A DNA stretch of 64,000 nucleotides. It comes from Flavobacterium suncheonense GH29-5 = DSM 17707 (lineage in GTDB: Bacteria > Bacteroidota > Bacteroidia > Flavobacteriales > Flavobacteriaceae). The notes under the pieces were generated by a model. It was not told the DNA's origin, made no database searches, and saw only the letters and a program-made list of their open reading frames with translations. Positions 6,800-15,721 of the stretch are shown here, piece by piece; the stretch's first letter is position 1, and each line of letters begins with the position of its first letter. A program made the translations under genes and the position numbers. The stretch spans positions 1 to 64,000 of the forward strand of contig NZ_AUCZ01000014.1 of the NCBI RefSeq assembly GCF_000430025.1, given 5' to 3'.

Positions 6800-8476
6800 T
6801 TATGCTTTTAAGGCTTTAAGGGTTTTGGTGGCGTATTCGTTTGCAGGATCAACGGTTAAGAGTTTCTGCAAATTTTCAACCGCTTTGGCTTTATCGCCTG
6901 AATTTGCATAGTGTGCACCTACAAACGTTAAGGCTTCCACCAGACCTTTTTTGTTAGCCGGTTTTGCTTTTTCGGCTTCGTCTTTAGCTTCCAGCACTTT
7001 TACATACTGTTCGTAGCTGCTTAATGCCGCCATTTTGGATTCCGGTGTGGCCATTTGCTCGTTTACACGGGCTTTGAACAAATACGCTTCCTGAGAGGTC
7101 GGCCATGCTTCGATAACTTTTGAAAAAGCTTCATCGGCTTTTACCAATTGTTCTTTGGGCGATGTTTTCTCGTTATAATCGAAATACAAAGCATATCCCA
7201 AATAAAAATAGTCGTATACGTAGTTTTTCGATTTAGGATTTTTTACCGCTACTTCAAATAACCTGGCTGCATTTTTATACAGTTTTTCCTTGAACATTTT
7301 GGTTCCGATCGGATTTAACTCGGTGGCAATTACCGGGTCTTTTTCCACAGCTTTGTTCAGTTCTACCACGCCTTCGTTGAAGATTTTCTCGTCGTAGGTG
7401 CCGTCTGCTTTTTTCGCTTCGGCCATTTTGGTTAACCCTAAATACAGGTAATCACGGGCGATGATTCGTTTTGGCTCTACTTTGGCAAAAAACTCTGTCA
7501 ATGCTTTGGAACTTTCGGCAAAGTTTCCGTTTTCGTATGCCGCATAGCCCAAATAACGGTAAATACGAGGGTTTACGTTATCGAGTTTTTTCATTTCATT
7601 GGCCTCTTTTTCCAATGCTTTGTAATCTTTGGCAAGGATTAGGAAGTCTGCATGACGCATACGGGATTCTATGGAATAATCAGTCAGGCTCATGTATTTT
7701 TCATAATTCGCAAGCGCTTTCTGGATGTATTCATTGTACTTAGCCGGTTCACTGGTTGCCCAGAAATAATAAGTTTCAGCCAGCTCTCTGTACACCGGAC
7801 CGAATGACGGGTTCAACTTCACGATTTCATCAAAGGATTTAATCGCCACATCAAAAGCTTTCGCGTTTTTGGTGATTTTCGCCATGTTCATTTTAGCCAA
7901 CAACAGGGAATTATCCGCATCATAGGCATTGCGATAAGCACTGTATGCCTCGTTAACATTGTTGTTTCCGTATTGCGCATCTCCTAAAAGAAGATAAGCC
8001 TGAGCATTTTTATCGTCTATCAACAAGGCCTTATTGATGGTTTCAATAGCTTTTTTATAGTTTGGATTTTCCGATTTGATGTAGGCTTTGGCAATCAGCA
8101 ATAACTCGTCCACATCTTTTTTCTTGATGCCGGAAGCTGCTTTATCAAAATTAGCCGACGCTCCTACCGCATTCTTAGCATCCAGATCCAACTGTCCTAA
8201 ACCAATGTAATTTAACGTTCCTTTATCTTTGGCCGTCAATCCTTTTTGGAAAAACATTTTGGCTGAATCTGCTTCATTTTGCGCTAAATAAACATCGCCC
8301 AAATAGAAAAAGTTTTTACCGTTATCCGGATTAGACTGCACTAACCCTTTGAGTATTTTTTTGGCTTTATCAAATTGTTCTGCCGCAATCGCTTTTTTAG
8401 CTTGATCTAAATCCTGCGCAAACACAGATGTTGACAATCCAAGCAACAACAGACTTAAAACTTTTGCATTCTTCAT
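6800..8476 (-). CDS. Exported TPR-repeat protein of the TonB cluster
   Basis: 558 residues with a signal peptide (ending SVFAQ) followed by tandem tetratricopeptide repeats over nearly the whole length. Recognisable TPR cores include FFYLGDVYLAQNEADSAKMF, AYLLLGDAQYGN and YRYLGYAAYENGNFAES. Probably a periplasmic scaffold. It is the last gene of the exbB-exbD-exbD-tonB-pstS-like cluster, 23 bp after the PstS-like gene, so a role in TonB-linked envelope function is likely. The partners are unknown. Confidence 0.82.
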   Translation of the reverse strand: MKNAKVLSLLLLGLSTSVFAQDLDQAKKAIAAEQFDKAKKILKGLVQSNPDNGKNFFYLGDVYLAQNEADSAKMFFQKGLTAKDKGTLNYIGLGQLDLDAKNAVGASANFDKAASGIKKKDVDELLLIAKAYIKSENPNYKKAIETINKALLIDDKNAQAYLLLGDAQYGNNNVNEAYSAYRNAYDADNSLLLAKMNMAKITKNAKAFDVAIKSFDEIVKLNPSFGPVYRELAETYYFWATSEPAKYNEYIQKALANYEKYMSLTDYSIESRMRHADFLILAKDYKALEKEANEMKKLDNVNPRIYRYLGYAAYENGNFAESSKALTEFFAKVEPKRIIARDYLYLGLTKMAEAKKADGTYDEKIFNEGVVELNKAVEKDPVIATELNPIGTKMFKEKLYKNAARLFEVAVKNPKSKNYVYDYFYLGYALYFDYNEKTSPKEQLVKADEAFSKVIEAWPTSQEAYLFKARVNEQMATPESKMAALSSYEQYVKVLEAKDEAEKAKPANKKGLVEALTFVGAHYANSGDKAKAVENLQKLLTVDPANEYATKTLKALKA

Positions 8477-8499
8477 TTCTAAATCTTTTATAGGTTAAA

Positions 8500-9423
8500 T
8501 TATTTTTCGACTTTGTTACGAACGGCTATTTCTCTTGAAGGAAAGCGCTTTGGCACCAAACCCGACTTCAGAATTATTCGTTGTCCTTTGTCTCCTGCAA
8601 TATAGGAAGCAAATCCCATGCCTAAACCAGCCGAACCCTGAAAATTTATTAAAAATATTTTACGGGTTACCGGATAACTTCCATCTGCAATATTAGTTTG
8701 ATTCGGTTTAATATACTTGTTTTTTTCCTTAATTTTAACGTTTTCAACCCCTAAAACCTTCACTTTACCGATATAAGGCAGTAAATCGTCTGAAGGTTGC
8801 AACAGCCAGTTCACTCCAATTACTCCAATAGCTCCTTCATTTTCGGTTACGTATTTTACCACTTCTTTATTGGAATTCATGGAGAAAACTCCTTGCTTTG
8901 GCAATTGCGTTACATTGGCCATTTTCTTTAGATCCCGCAAGTTACTCGAATTTGGATTATCAAAAACCAAAGTTTTTATTTTCCCGGTCGTTTTCCCCTG
9001 CAAAACCGCCACGATATCCTGTAGTTTCAAAACAGAATCCTGTACACTTTTATTAGCGATGAACGTAATGGCATCTACCGCAAATTCCGTTCTTCTGGGA
9101 TACACCTGCCTTTCTGTATTGTAAAACGCAACTTCGGCGGTATCCAAATCTCGGGCTAAAATGGCAATTCGGGCTTCATCCTTATTGATCATGTTCAGGA
9201 TTTCGGTTTCCGATTTGCCGATCAGTTTTATTTTGGCTCTTTTGTATTCACTTTCAAAGACCATGGCCAGATCTTCCACTACCGGAAAAACGGTTTCATC
9301 TACTAGAATGGTTGTAGCGCCAGCAACCGACGTTTCCTTTATTAATTCCGGATTAGTACTTTCCGCTTTTTTACAAGCTGACAAACCTACCAATACCAAG
9401 AATGTAAAAATACTTTTTTTCAC
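8500..9423 (-). CDS. PstS-like phosphate-binding-family lipoprotein
   Basis: 307 residues with a lipobox (GLSAC, Cys at residue 17). The periplasmic binding-protein fold is of the PstS type: it has an early GATTI-like phosphate-loop region, an IGVIGVNWL block, and the late YPVTRKIFLI element characteristic of PstS proteins. No pstC, pstA or pstB is nearby. The gene sits between the TonB genes and a TPR gene, so it may bind an anion for, or act structurally in, a TonB-linked process rather than classic phosphate import. Confidence 0.8.
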   Translation of the reverse strand: MKKSIFTFLVLVGLSACKKAESTNPELIKETSVAGATTILVDETVFPVVEDLAMVFESEYKRAKIKLIGKSETEILNMINKDEARIAILARDLDTAEVAFYNTERQVYPRRTEFAVDAITFIANKSVQDSVLKLQDIVAVLQGKTTGKIKTLVFDNPNSSNLRDLKKMANVTQLPKQGVFSMNSNKEVVKYVTENEGAIGVIGVNWLLQPSDDLLPYIGKVKVLGVENVKIKEKNKYIKPNQTNIADGSYPVTRKIFLINFQGSAGLGMGFASYIAGDKGQRIILKSGLVPKRFPSREIAVRNKVEK

Positions 9424-9430
9424 CTATTGA

Positions 9431-9658
9431 TTATCTGTTTGATTCTGCGTTTAATAATCTTGAAAAACGAAAAGCCGCATACACTAACAACAATACGCCC
9501 AATATAACACGTCGGTTATACGGGATTTCCACCGGCATCGATTTCCATACAAACAAAGTTAGGGCTAAAAACACATATAATCCTAAAAAGACCAGCCCTA
9601 AAACAAACAGAAATCGCTGTTGTGGCGATTTCTGTTTAAAATTATCAAATAAATTCAT
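9431..9658 (-). CDS. Small two-helix membrane protein in TonB operon
   Basis: 75 residues from the ATG at 9658, 2 bp after the tonB stop. Two transmembrane segments (about 16-37 and 48-64) are joined by a short polar loop. It is conserved in position in the operon, but I recognise no family. A longer frame from 9739 would overlap the end of tonB and has no membrane-protein character there. Confidence 0.7.
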   Translation of the reverse strand: MNLFDNFKQKSPQQRFLFVLGLVFLGLYVFLALTLFVWKSMPVEIPYNRRVILGVLLLVYAAFRFSRLLNAESNR

Positions 9659-9660
9659 CC

Positions 9661-10479
9661 TTAGTTGGCAACTTGAATAGTAATTGGCAAAGTAAACTGA
9701 GAACGAACGGAACGTCCGTTTTGTACGGCAGGTTTCCATTTTGGCATACTGCGCAACACTTTTTCTGCAATTTTACCTACTCCATAACCCGGATCTCTCA
9801 ACACCTTAATATCTGTTAAGCTACCGTCTTTTTCCACAACGAAACCTAACATTACTCGGATTTGAGTAACTCCTTCATCAACTTCAGGAATTTGAGATTG
9901 CAATTTACTCCCGAAAGCTTGTCTGAATTTTGTCATCCCTCCTTCAGGATCTGCCAACACTTCAACAGCTACATAAACCTTGTTGTCTTCTACAACCTGA
10001 TTTCCTTTATCGCCGTCTCCAGGAGGAGCTACTTGCACGATTTCTCCGTCTTTGTCCCCTTTTTTGGTTTCCTGACCAGGATCGGCATCTTTCAAATCTT
10101 CCACTGTTGGCGGATCTTCGTCACGTACCTTTTCCTTCTCCACTACTTTGGGTGGCGGGAATTTCACCTGATCGTTTACCGATTTCGGAGCTTCAGGTGG
10201 TGGAGGTGGCGGTAAATCCTCTTTTGGTGGAGGTGGCAATAATGCTGTTTCAATTACCTTGTCCTTCGCTTCTTCTTTATTAATAGCTAATTTTTCGTTG
10301 ATAATATTCTTCACAACCGGTCCTCCAATCGCAAGACCAAATAAAATAGCACCAATTAATAAAGCACGAGTTGTTGTTTTAGGGTTCTCGGAACGCAATT
10401 GATAAGCACCATAAGCCTTGTTACGACCTTCAAAGACGATATCAATCCAATCTTGCTTAAATATGTTTAACTTTGACAT
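9661..10479 (-). CDS. tonB: TonB-family energy transducer
   Basis: Couples the ExbB/ExbD proton channel to outer-membrane TonB-dependent transporters. 272 residues: a short cytoplasmic N-terminus with the Bacteroidota KAYGAYQLR motif, a TM segment at about 38-58, a proline-rich periplasmic arm (about 80-125, several runs of Pro), and a C-terminal TonB domain (about 190-272) with the SMPKWKPAVQNGR box. It is located directly after two exbD genes. Confidence 0.92.
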   Translation of the reverse strand: MSKLNIFKQDWIDIVFEGRNKAYGAYQLRSENPKTTTRALLIGAILFGLAIGGPVVKNIINEKLAINKEEAKDKVIETALLPPPPKEDLPPPPPPEAPKSVNDQVKFPPPKVVEKEKVRDEDPPTVEDLKDADPGQETKKGDKDGEIVQVAPPGDGDKGNQVVEDNKVYVAVEVLADPEGGMTKFRQAFGSKLQSQIPEVDEGVTQIRVMLGFVVEKDGSLTDIKVLRDPGYGVGKIAEKVLRSMPKWKPAVQNGRSVRSQFTLPITIQVAN

Positions 10480-10509
10480 AATTTTAGTTTTTTACGGTTT
10501 AAAAGACGA

Positions 10510-11082
10510 TTACTTGGTATATAATCCTTCTTTTTCCAACATTGCGTTTTCATCCGGAGTAATATCCACAATCGCATAGATTTTCACATCCGCGATAGCC
10601 ATCTCATCCAATACGTCTACCAGGTTTCGATAAGTAGATTTTTTGCTTGCTTTAATTAAAACAATCAAATCCTGCTTTTTAGGATCCTGCCCTGCATATT
10701 TGGATTTAACCACTTGTTTCTTATCTAAGATAACTTTACGGATTCCGTTTTTACCATAGCCAATCTTCTCAGGCCCCTCTATCGGTTCTGTAGGCAATCC
10801 GTAATACCAAACCATTTGGTTTTTTTCACCTAAAAGCAGCGTCATTGTTCTGTCTTCAGACACATCCAATTGTTGCTGTTGATCTTTAGGCTTATCTTCT
10901 TTATCCGGCATCGCCAAGTTCATAGACTGCGGCTTAGACAATGAAGTCGTTAACATGAAGAATGTAATCAAAAGGAATGCCAAATCCACCATTGCGGTCA
11001 AATCGACACCTGCATTTTGCTTTTTACTCCTTACATGGCCTTTCTTTTTGCCACCGCCGTCGCCGGTATTTAATTCTGCCAT
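10510..11082 (-). CDS. exbD: ExbD/TolR family protein (second copy)
   Basis: 190 residues with a Lys-rich cytoplasmic start, then the single TM helix VDLTAMVDLAFLLITFFMLT (about 27-46) carrying the conserved Asp of the proton path, then a periplasmic domain. This is the second of two adjacent exbD genes, 18 bp after the first. It differs in the periplasmic domain, so the two may form a hetero-oligomer, as seen in Flavobacterium TonB systems. Confidence 0.9.
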   Translation of the reverse strand: MAELNTGDGGGKKKGHVRSKKQNAGVDLTAMVDLAFLLITFFMLTTSLSKPQSMNLAMPDKEDKPKDQQQQLDVSEDRTMTLLLGEKNQMVWYYGLPTEPIEGPEKIGYGKNGIRKVILDKKQVVKSKYAGQDPKKQDLIVLIKASKKSTYRNLVDVLDEMAIADVKIYAIVDITPDENAMLEKEGLYTK

Positions 11083-11100
11083 TTTACAGTTTCTTTTTAA

Positions 11101-11715
11101 TTAAAAATCTTCACTTCTTAAACCAGTAACCAAGAAAAACTTGTTTACTTTTTGTTTCTGCAGAATATCGATTACTTTTTTAACAGTAGGATATTCTTCT
11201 TTCGCATCTCCTTTGATTGCGATTTTAAGTTCCGCGCCGTGGATATCTCTTGCCGCATAACGCGCTGCCAAAACCCACTCGGACAACTGATTGTCTAACG
11301 AATCATAAGGAATACCTGGCTGAAGTCCCGGCTTGTTACGCTCTTCTCCTTTCAAGGCGATTAACTGTTTTAAATTCCCGACAGGAACCCCAAAACCGTC
11401 AATCAGGGAAAAACGCTGCACCTCTTCTTCCGTGAACTGAATACTGTATTTTTCAGCAATTTTGCCAATTGCGTCTCTTCTCAAGTCCTGTCCGGTCATT
11501 CCGAAGAACACTTTTTTATCTCCAATGGTGATAGTGGCCAAATCAGTATCCGGAAGTTTTGTTTCGCGGGTGGAAGCCGGCATATCAACAGGAAGTGGCT
11601 CAGGTACTTTCGCAGTAGACGTCATTACGAAGAACGACAGTAACAGGAACGCTACGTCACACATAGCCGTCATGTCAATCTTCGTGCTCTTTTTTGACAT
11701 TTTTACTTTTGCCAT
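11101..11715 (-). CDS. exbD: ExbD/TolR family protein (first copy)
   Basis: 204 residues. The TM helix is IDMTAMCDVAFLLLSFFVMT (about 13-32), with the Asp required for proton conduction. The periplasmic domain has an insertion (about 85-130) not seen in the neighbouring copy and ends with the usual KKVIDILQKQKVNKFFLVT block. It lies between exbB and the second exbD. Confidence 0.9.
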   Translation of the reverse strand: MAKVKMSKKSTKIDMTAMCDVAFLLLSFFVMTSTAKVPEPLPVDMPASTRETKLPDTDLATITIGDKKVFFGMTGQDLRRDAIGKIAEKYSIQFTEEEVQRFSLIDGFGVPVGNLKQLIALKGEERNKPGLQPGIPYDSLDNQLSEWVLAARYAARDIHGAELKIAIKGDAKEEYPTVKKVIDILQKQKVNKFFLVTGLRSEDF

Positions 11716-11813
11716 TTTCTTTTCTGTTTAAATTACCATTGATCTGAACATCAGCCTGTGCCGATATCCGTCATCAGTAATATATTAATAAATTAACTCT
11801 TAATCGGTGCTAA

Positions 11814-12647
11814 TTAAGCCGCACGACCTTTCATTCTTCTGTAGGCCTGCGTGATAGCAAAACCAGCCTCGTCGATAGAATAAGTCAATTTATCAATTTT
11901 AGAAGTAAACACGTTGTACATGATAATTGATAATGTAGAAGTACCAATACCTGTAGCCGTGTTAATAAGCGCTTCAGAGATACCTGTTGCCAATGCAGCC
12001 TGGTCTGGAGCACCTGCAGCAGCTAATCCGGAGAACGCTTTAATCATACCTGATACTGTTCCCAATAACCCCATTAACGTACCAATGGATACCAATGTAG
12101 CAATGATAGTCATGTTTTTCTCCAACATCGGCATCTCTAAAGAAGTAGCTTCTTCAATTTCTTTCTGAATAGTTTCCGTAGCTTTTTCGCTGTCAAAACC
12201 TTCTTTTCTTACTTCCTGATATTTAGTTAATCCGGCTCTAACTACGTTAGCCACTGAACCTTGTTGTGTATCACATTCTGCGATAGCCTCATCAATTTTA
12301 CCTTGTCCGATCAGAACCTGAACGTTTTTAACGAAAGCTTCCACATTACCTTTACCGGCAGCTTTAGAAATAACGAAGAATCTCTCAAAAGAGAAAACAA
12401 CCGCCATTAAAAATAACCCCATCAAAGCCGGTACGATAAATCCCCCTTTATAAACCATCCCTAAATAGTTTCCTGGTAGCGGGTGACCATCCGGATCTCC
12501 GTTTTCGAAGTTTGAAGGGTGACCCATAACGAATTTCCACACAAGGAATCCGATAACTAAACAGATTACAATTGTTAAACCTGCAAAAAAGTTTGAACCT
12601 TTAGAGCTAGCTCCATTTTCAACAGTCTCGTTAGATACGTTTGTCAT
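11814..12647 (-). CDS. exbB: MotA/TolQ/ExbB proton channel protein
   Basis: 277 residues. An N-terminal extra TM (about 20-42) precedes the ExbB core, with TM segments at about 76-96, 185-210 and 225-245. The core motif LVSIGTLMGLLGTVSGMIKAF region and the Gly-rich AAAGAPDQAALATGISEAL are characteristic. It forms the proton-conducting motor with ExbD and is the first gene of the operon that includes both exbD genes, tonB, a small TM protein, the PstS-like protein and the TPR protein. A promoter is visible upstream. Confidence 0.92.
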   Translation of the reverse strand: MTNVSNETVENGASSKGSNFFAGLTIVICLVIGFLVWKFVMGHPSNFENGDPDGHPLPGNYLGMVYKGGFIVPALMGLFLMAVVFSFERFFVISKAAGKGNVEAFVKNVQVLIGQGKIDEAIAECDTQQGSVANVVRAGLTKYQEVRKEGFDSEKATETIQKEIEEATSLEMPMLEKNMTIIATLVSIGTLMGLLGTVSGMIKAFSGLAAAGAPDQAALATGISEALINTATGIGTSTLSIIMYNVFTSKIDKLTYSIDEAGFAITQAYRRMKGRAA

Positions 12648-12719
12648 TTTTTAAAAATTTTTAGTTTTTCGATTTTATTTAACTTAACCCTACACTTTAT
12701 ATTATAGGTGTAAGAGTCG

Positions 12720-12753
12720 CAAATTTATGTTTTTAGAATTAATAAAAAAACAA
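12720..12753 (-). promoter_or_regulatory. Promoter of the TonB-cluster operon
   Basis: Minus-strand TAAATTTG (12727-12720) with TTG (12753-12751) and a 23-nt spacer. The predicted start is about 65 nt before exbB. The rest of the 12648-12987 intergenic region is A/T-rich and also holds the divergent herA-like promoter. Confidence 0.65.
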
Positions 12754-12941
12754 AATGAGCTTTTTTTGAAGGCTTTTTTAAAATTATTTAACGCCGAAAA
12801 GACCTTTTGTTTTAACACATAACACTAATATTAACACAACTTTAAATTTATAACGCCGTAATGTTAAATTTATTCTTATGCACTCCTACTGTTTTTCATA
12901 ATTATTTAAAAAAACCCGATTTCTAGTAAAGTTAATACTAT

Positions 12942-12949
12942 TATATTTG
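12942..12949 (+). promoter_or_regulatory. -7 box for the HerA-like gene
   Basis: TATATTTG fits TAnnTTTG, 38 nt before the ATG. No convincing -33 TTG is present at the usual distance. Confidence 0.5.
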
Positions 12950-12987
12950 TAAATAAAAGCATTCTTACAAGAAAAACAGTCCATATT

Positions 12988-14505
12988 ATGAGTGATTCCA
13001 GCTTTTCTGAACATATTAAAAACGGCTATGTCTGCAGCGGCGATTATATTATTTTAGGCGGCTGCAAGCTAAACGGAGAAGCTGTTCCGGACACCCTGAT
13101 AAAAATTCCGCTTAAAACCATCAACCGTCACGGACTGATTGCCGGAGCCACCGGAACCGGTAAAACCAAAACCATTCAGGTATTATCGGAGCAGTTGTCA
13201 CAAAACGGTATTCCGGTGCTGATGATGGACATTAAAGGTGATTTTTCGGGAATTGCCGCCAAGGGAGAAGAAAAGCCATTCATAACCGAGCGTCATGCCA
13301 AAATCGGTATCCCATACGAAGCAAAGGCTTTTCCCGTAGAACTAATGACTTTATCCGAACAAAACGGTGTTCGGTTGCGGGCCACTGTTTCGGAATTCGG
13401 TCCGGTACTTTTTTCCAGAATTCTGGATTTGAACGATACTCAAAGTGGTGTGGTTGCCGTAATTTTCAAATATTGCGACGACCACAAAATTCCGTTGCTC
13501 GATTTAAAAGATTTCAAAAAAGTACTGCACTACGCCACCGCTGAAGGCAAAAACGAGTTTGAAGCCGAATACGGCAGAATTTCAACCGCTTCCACAGGTT
13601 CCATTTTACGTAAAATCATCGAACTGGAACAGCAGGGCGCCAATCTGTTCTTCGGAGAATTATCGTTCGACATTGACGATTTGATGCGCATCGACGAAAA
13701 CGGCTACGGCTATGTAAACATCATCCGCCTGACGGACATACAGGACAAACCGAAATTATTCTCCACTTTCATGCTGAGTTTATTGGCGGAAGTCTATCAG
13801 AAAATGCCTGAAATAGGCGACAGCGGAAGACCCGAATTGGTTATTTTTATTGACGAAGCCCATTTAATTTTCGACGAAGCCAGCAAAACGCTTTTGGATC
13901 AGATTGAAACCATCATTAAGTTGATCCGTTCCAAAGGAATCGGTATTTATTTTATTACCCAAAACCCAACAGATATACCGGCCGGCGTTTTGGCGCAATT
14001 GGGTCTGAAAATACAGCATGCCTTAAGAGCCTTTACCGCCAAAGACCGTAAAGCCATTAAAATGACCGCGGAAAATTATCCGTTATCCGACTTTTACAAA
14101 ACGGAAGACATGATTACCCAATTGGGAATCGGAGAGGCTTTCGTAACCGCCCTGAACGAAAAAGGAATTCCGACACCACTGGCGGCCTGCATGATGCGCT
14201 CCCCGATGAGTCGGATGGACATTCTGACCGATGCGGAAATCAACGCGATTAACAGCCATTCGAAGTTGGTTAAAAAGTACAATCAGGCAATCGACAACGA
14301 AAGTGCTTACGAAATTTTATCCCAAAAAATCGAAAAAGCCAGTCAGCAGGCACAACAACAAAAAGAAACGAAAACAGTAACAAAACGAAAAAAAACAGAA
14401 CCCAGCACCGTCGAAGTGATTGGAAAATCGGTCACTAAAGTAGTGACCAGCGCTTCTTTTATCCGCGGTGTTTTCGGGATTCTAACCAAAATATTTCAAA
14501 AATAA
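12988..14505 (+). CDS. HerA-like / DUF853 ATPase
   Basis: 505 residues, close to the usual length of the DUF853 (YjgR-type) branch of the HerA/FtsK ATPase superfamily. Walker A GATGTGKT is at 53-60 and Walker B LVIFIDEAHLIF at about 284-295. FITQNPTDIPAGVLAQLG, a sensor-like block, follows. The C-terminus is a Lys/Gln-rich, probably disordered linker. Substrate unknown; no nuclease partner (NurA) or SIR2-type defence gene is adjacent, so a housekeeping role is more likely than defence. The stop overlaps the next start by 1 nt (TAATG). Confidence 0.85.
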   Translation: MSDSSFSEHIKNGYVCSGDYIILGGCKLNGEAVPDTLIKIPLKTINRHGLIAGATGTGKTKTIQVLSEQLSQNGIPVLMMDIKGDFSGIAAKGEEKPFITERHAKIGIPYEAKAFPVELMTLSEQNGVRLRATVSEFGPVLFSRILDLNDTQSGVVAVIFKYCDDHKIPLLDLKDFKKVLHYATAEGKNEFEAEYGRISTASTGSILRKIIELEQQGANLFFGELSFDIDDLMRIDENGYGYVNIIRLTDIQDKPKLFSTFMLSLLAEVYQKMPEIGDSGRPELVIFIDEAHLIFDEASKTLLDQIETIIKLIRSKGIGIYFITQNPTDIPAGVLAQLGLKIQHALRAFTAKDRKAIKMTAENYPLSDFYKTEDMITQLGIGEAFVTALNEKGIPTPLAACMMRSPMSRMDILTDAEINAINSHSKLVKKYNQAIDNESAYEILSQKIEKASQQAQQQKETKTVTKRKKTEPSTVEVIGKSVTKVVTSASFIRGVFGILTKIFQK

Positions 14506-14873
14506 TGAAGGGTTTTTTAACTATAGGACTTCTGATCCTTTCCAATATTTTCATGACTTTAGCCTGGTACGGGCATTTAAAGTTCAAGGAACTGAAATGG
14601 TTTGAAAATGCCGGACTGATTACCATTGTTTTAATCAGTTGGGGACTGGCCTTGTTTGAATACTGCTTTCAGGTGCCGGCCAACAAAATTGGCTTTTCGG
14701 GCAATGGCGGACCTTTTTCACTAATGCAGTTAAAAGTAATTCAGGAAGTGATCACTTTGGTGATTTTTGTGATTTTTTCGATGCTGTTCTTTAAAAACGA
14801 AACCTTCCGGTGGAATCATGCCGTGGGCTTCTGTTTTTTGGTTTTAGCCGTCTATTTCATCTTTAAAAAATAA
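14505..14873 (+). CDS. DMT-family small membrane protein (DUF486)
   Basis: 122 residues with four hydrophobic helices (about 3-20, 35-53, 78-96, 103-120), matching DUF486 of the drug/metabolite transporter superfamily, including FEYCFQVPANKIG. No transport substrate is known for the family. Translationally coupled to the HerA-like gene by a 1-nt overlap. Confidence 0.82.
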   Translation: MKGFLTIGLLILSNIFMTLAWYGHLKFKELKWFENAGLITIVLISWGLALFEYCFQVPANKIGFSGNGGPFSLMQLKVIQEVITLVIFVIFSMLFFKNETFRWNHAVGFCFLVLAVYFIFKK

Positions 14874-14877
14874 ATTT

Positions 14878-15330
14878 ATGAAGAAACGCTTTCCAGCATT
14901 CTTAGTACTGATTGCTACCGTTTTAGTAAACTGCACGGCCAAAATTGAAACAAAAAGCAGCGAAAGCTACAAAGAAGAAATCCTGAACGCGGAAAAGGAC
15001 TTTGAAAAAACGGTGGCCGAAAAAGGCATCGCGGAAGGTTTTTATCAGTTTGCCGACAGCAACGCCGTAATCAAAAGAGAAAACGACACGTTAATTATCG
15101 GAAAAGAAAACATCAAACACTATTACAGCAATCCGAAATACCAAAAAGCTGCCGTAACCTGGTCTCCTGATTTCATAAACGTTTCCGAATCCGGAGACAT
15201 GGCCTATACCTACGGAAAATACAACTGGACCGTTACCGATTCGCTGGGCCAGAAACGCACGTTCAAAGGGATTTTTCACACGGTTTGGAAAAGACAGGCT
15301 AACGGAAACTGGAAATACGTTTGGGACTAA
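14878..15330 (+). CDS. SnoaL/NTF2-like (DUF4440) lipoprotein
   Basis: 150 residues. The signal sequence ends in a lipobox-like VLVNC (Cys19). The rest is an NTF2-like cone fold of the DUF4440 type: EILNAEKDFEKTV helix, then GDMAYTYGKYNWT and GIFHTVWKRQANGNWKYVWD strands. A ligand-binding or enzymatic role is possible but not determinable. Follows the DUF486 gene by 4 bp. Confidence 0.75.
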   Translation: MKKRFPAFLVLIATVLVNCTAKIETKSSESYKEEILNAEKDFEKTVAEKGIAEGFYQFADSNAVIKRENDTLIIGKENIKHYYSNPKYQKAAVTWSPDFINVSESGDMAYTYGKYNWTVTDSLGQKRTFKGIFHTVWKRQANGNWKYVWD

Positions 15331-15341
15331 AACCATTCATC

Positions 15342-15704
15342 ATGAAAAAATACTTTATTCAGACGAGCCCTTTTGTGGTACCGACCACCGACGGCAAAGT
15401 AATTGAAGAACATCACGGACTGGCAACCACCCAAAACAAAGCCATTTCGATTGCCCACATGATTGCGCCGCCCGGCTGGAGCGAACCGTTTCAAACGCCG
15501 GAATTTGACGAATACACCTATATCATCAAAGGAAAAAAGCAATTCATCATCGATGGGGAAACCGTAATTTTAGAAGCCGGTCAATCGATAAAAATCGAGA
15601 AAAACGTTCGGGTACAGTATTCCAACCCTTTCGACGAGCCCTGCGAATACCTTGCGGTTTGCACCCCGGCTTTCAGTATGGATTTGGCACATCGCGAAGC
15701 ATAA
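15342..15704 (+). CDS. Cupin-domain protein
   Basis: 120 residues from the ATG at 15342. A single cupin barrel with FDEYTYIIKGKKQFIIDGE (motif 1) and VILEAGQSIKIEKN, VQYSNPFDEPCEYLAVC (motif 2). Motif 1 lacks the usual His pair, so metal binding is uncertain. It converges on kmo with only 17 bp between the stops. The longer frame from 15321 overlaps the preceding gene. Confidence 0.75.
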   Translation: MKKYFIQTSPFVVPTTDGKVIEEHHGLATTQNKAISIAHMIAPPGWSEPFQTPEFDEYTYIIKGKKQFIIDGETVILEAGQSIKIEKNVRVQYSNPFDEPCEYLAVCTPAFSMDLAHREA

Positions 15705-15721
15705 AAAAAGTAAATGCCTCC

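Noticed and set aside
9658..9739. Longer start for the small membrane protein after tonB
   Set aside because: It would overlap the conserved TonB C-terminal coding region; the ATG at 9658 gives a normal two-helix protein 2 bp after tonB.
12988..14505. HerA-like ATPase as part of an anti-phage system
   Set aside because: No SIR2, NurA, DUF4297 or other defence partner is adjacent; neighbours are small housekeeping-like genes.
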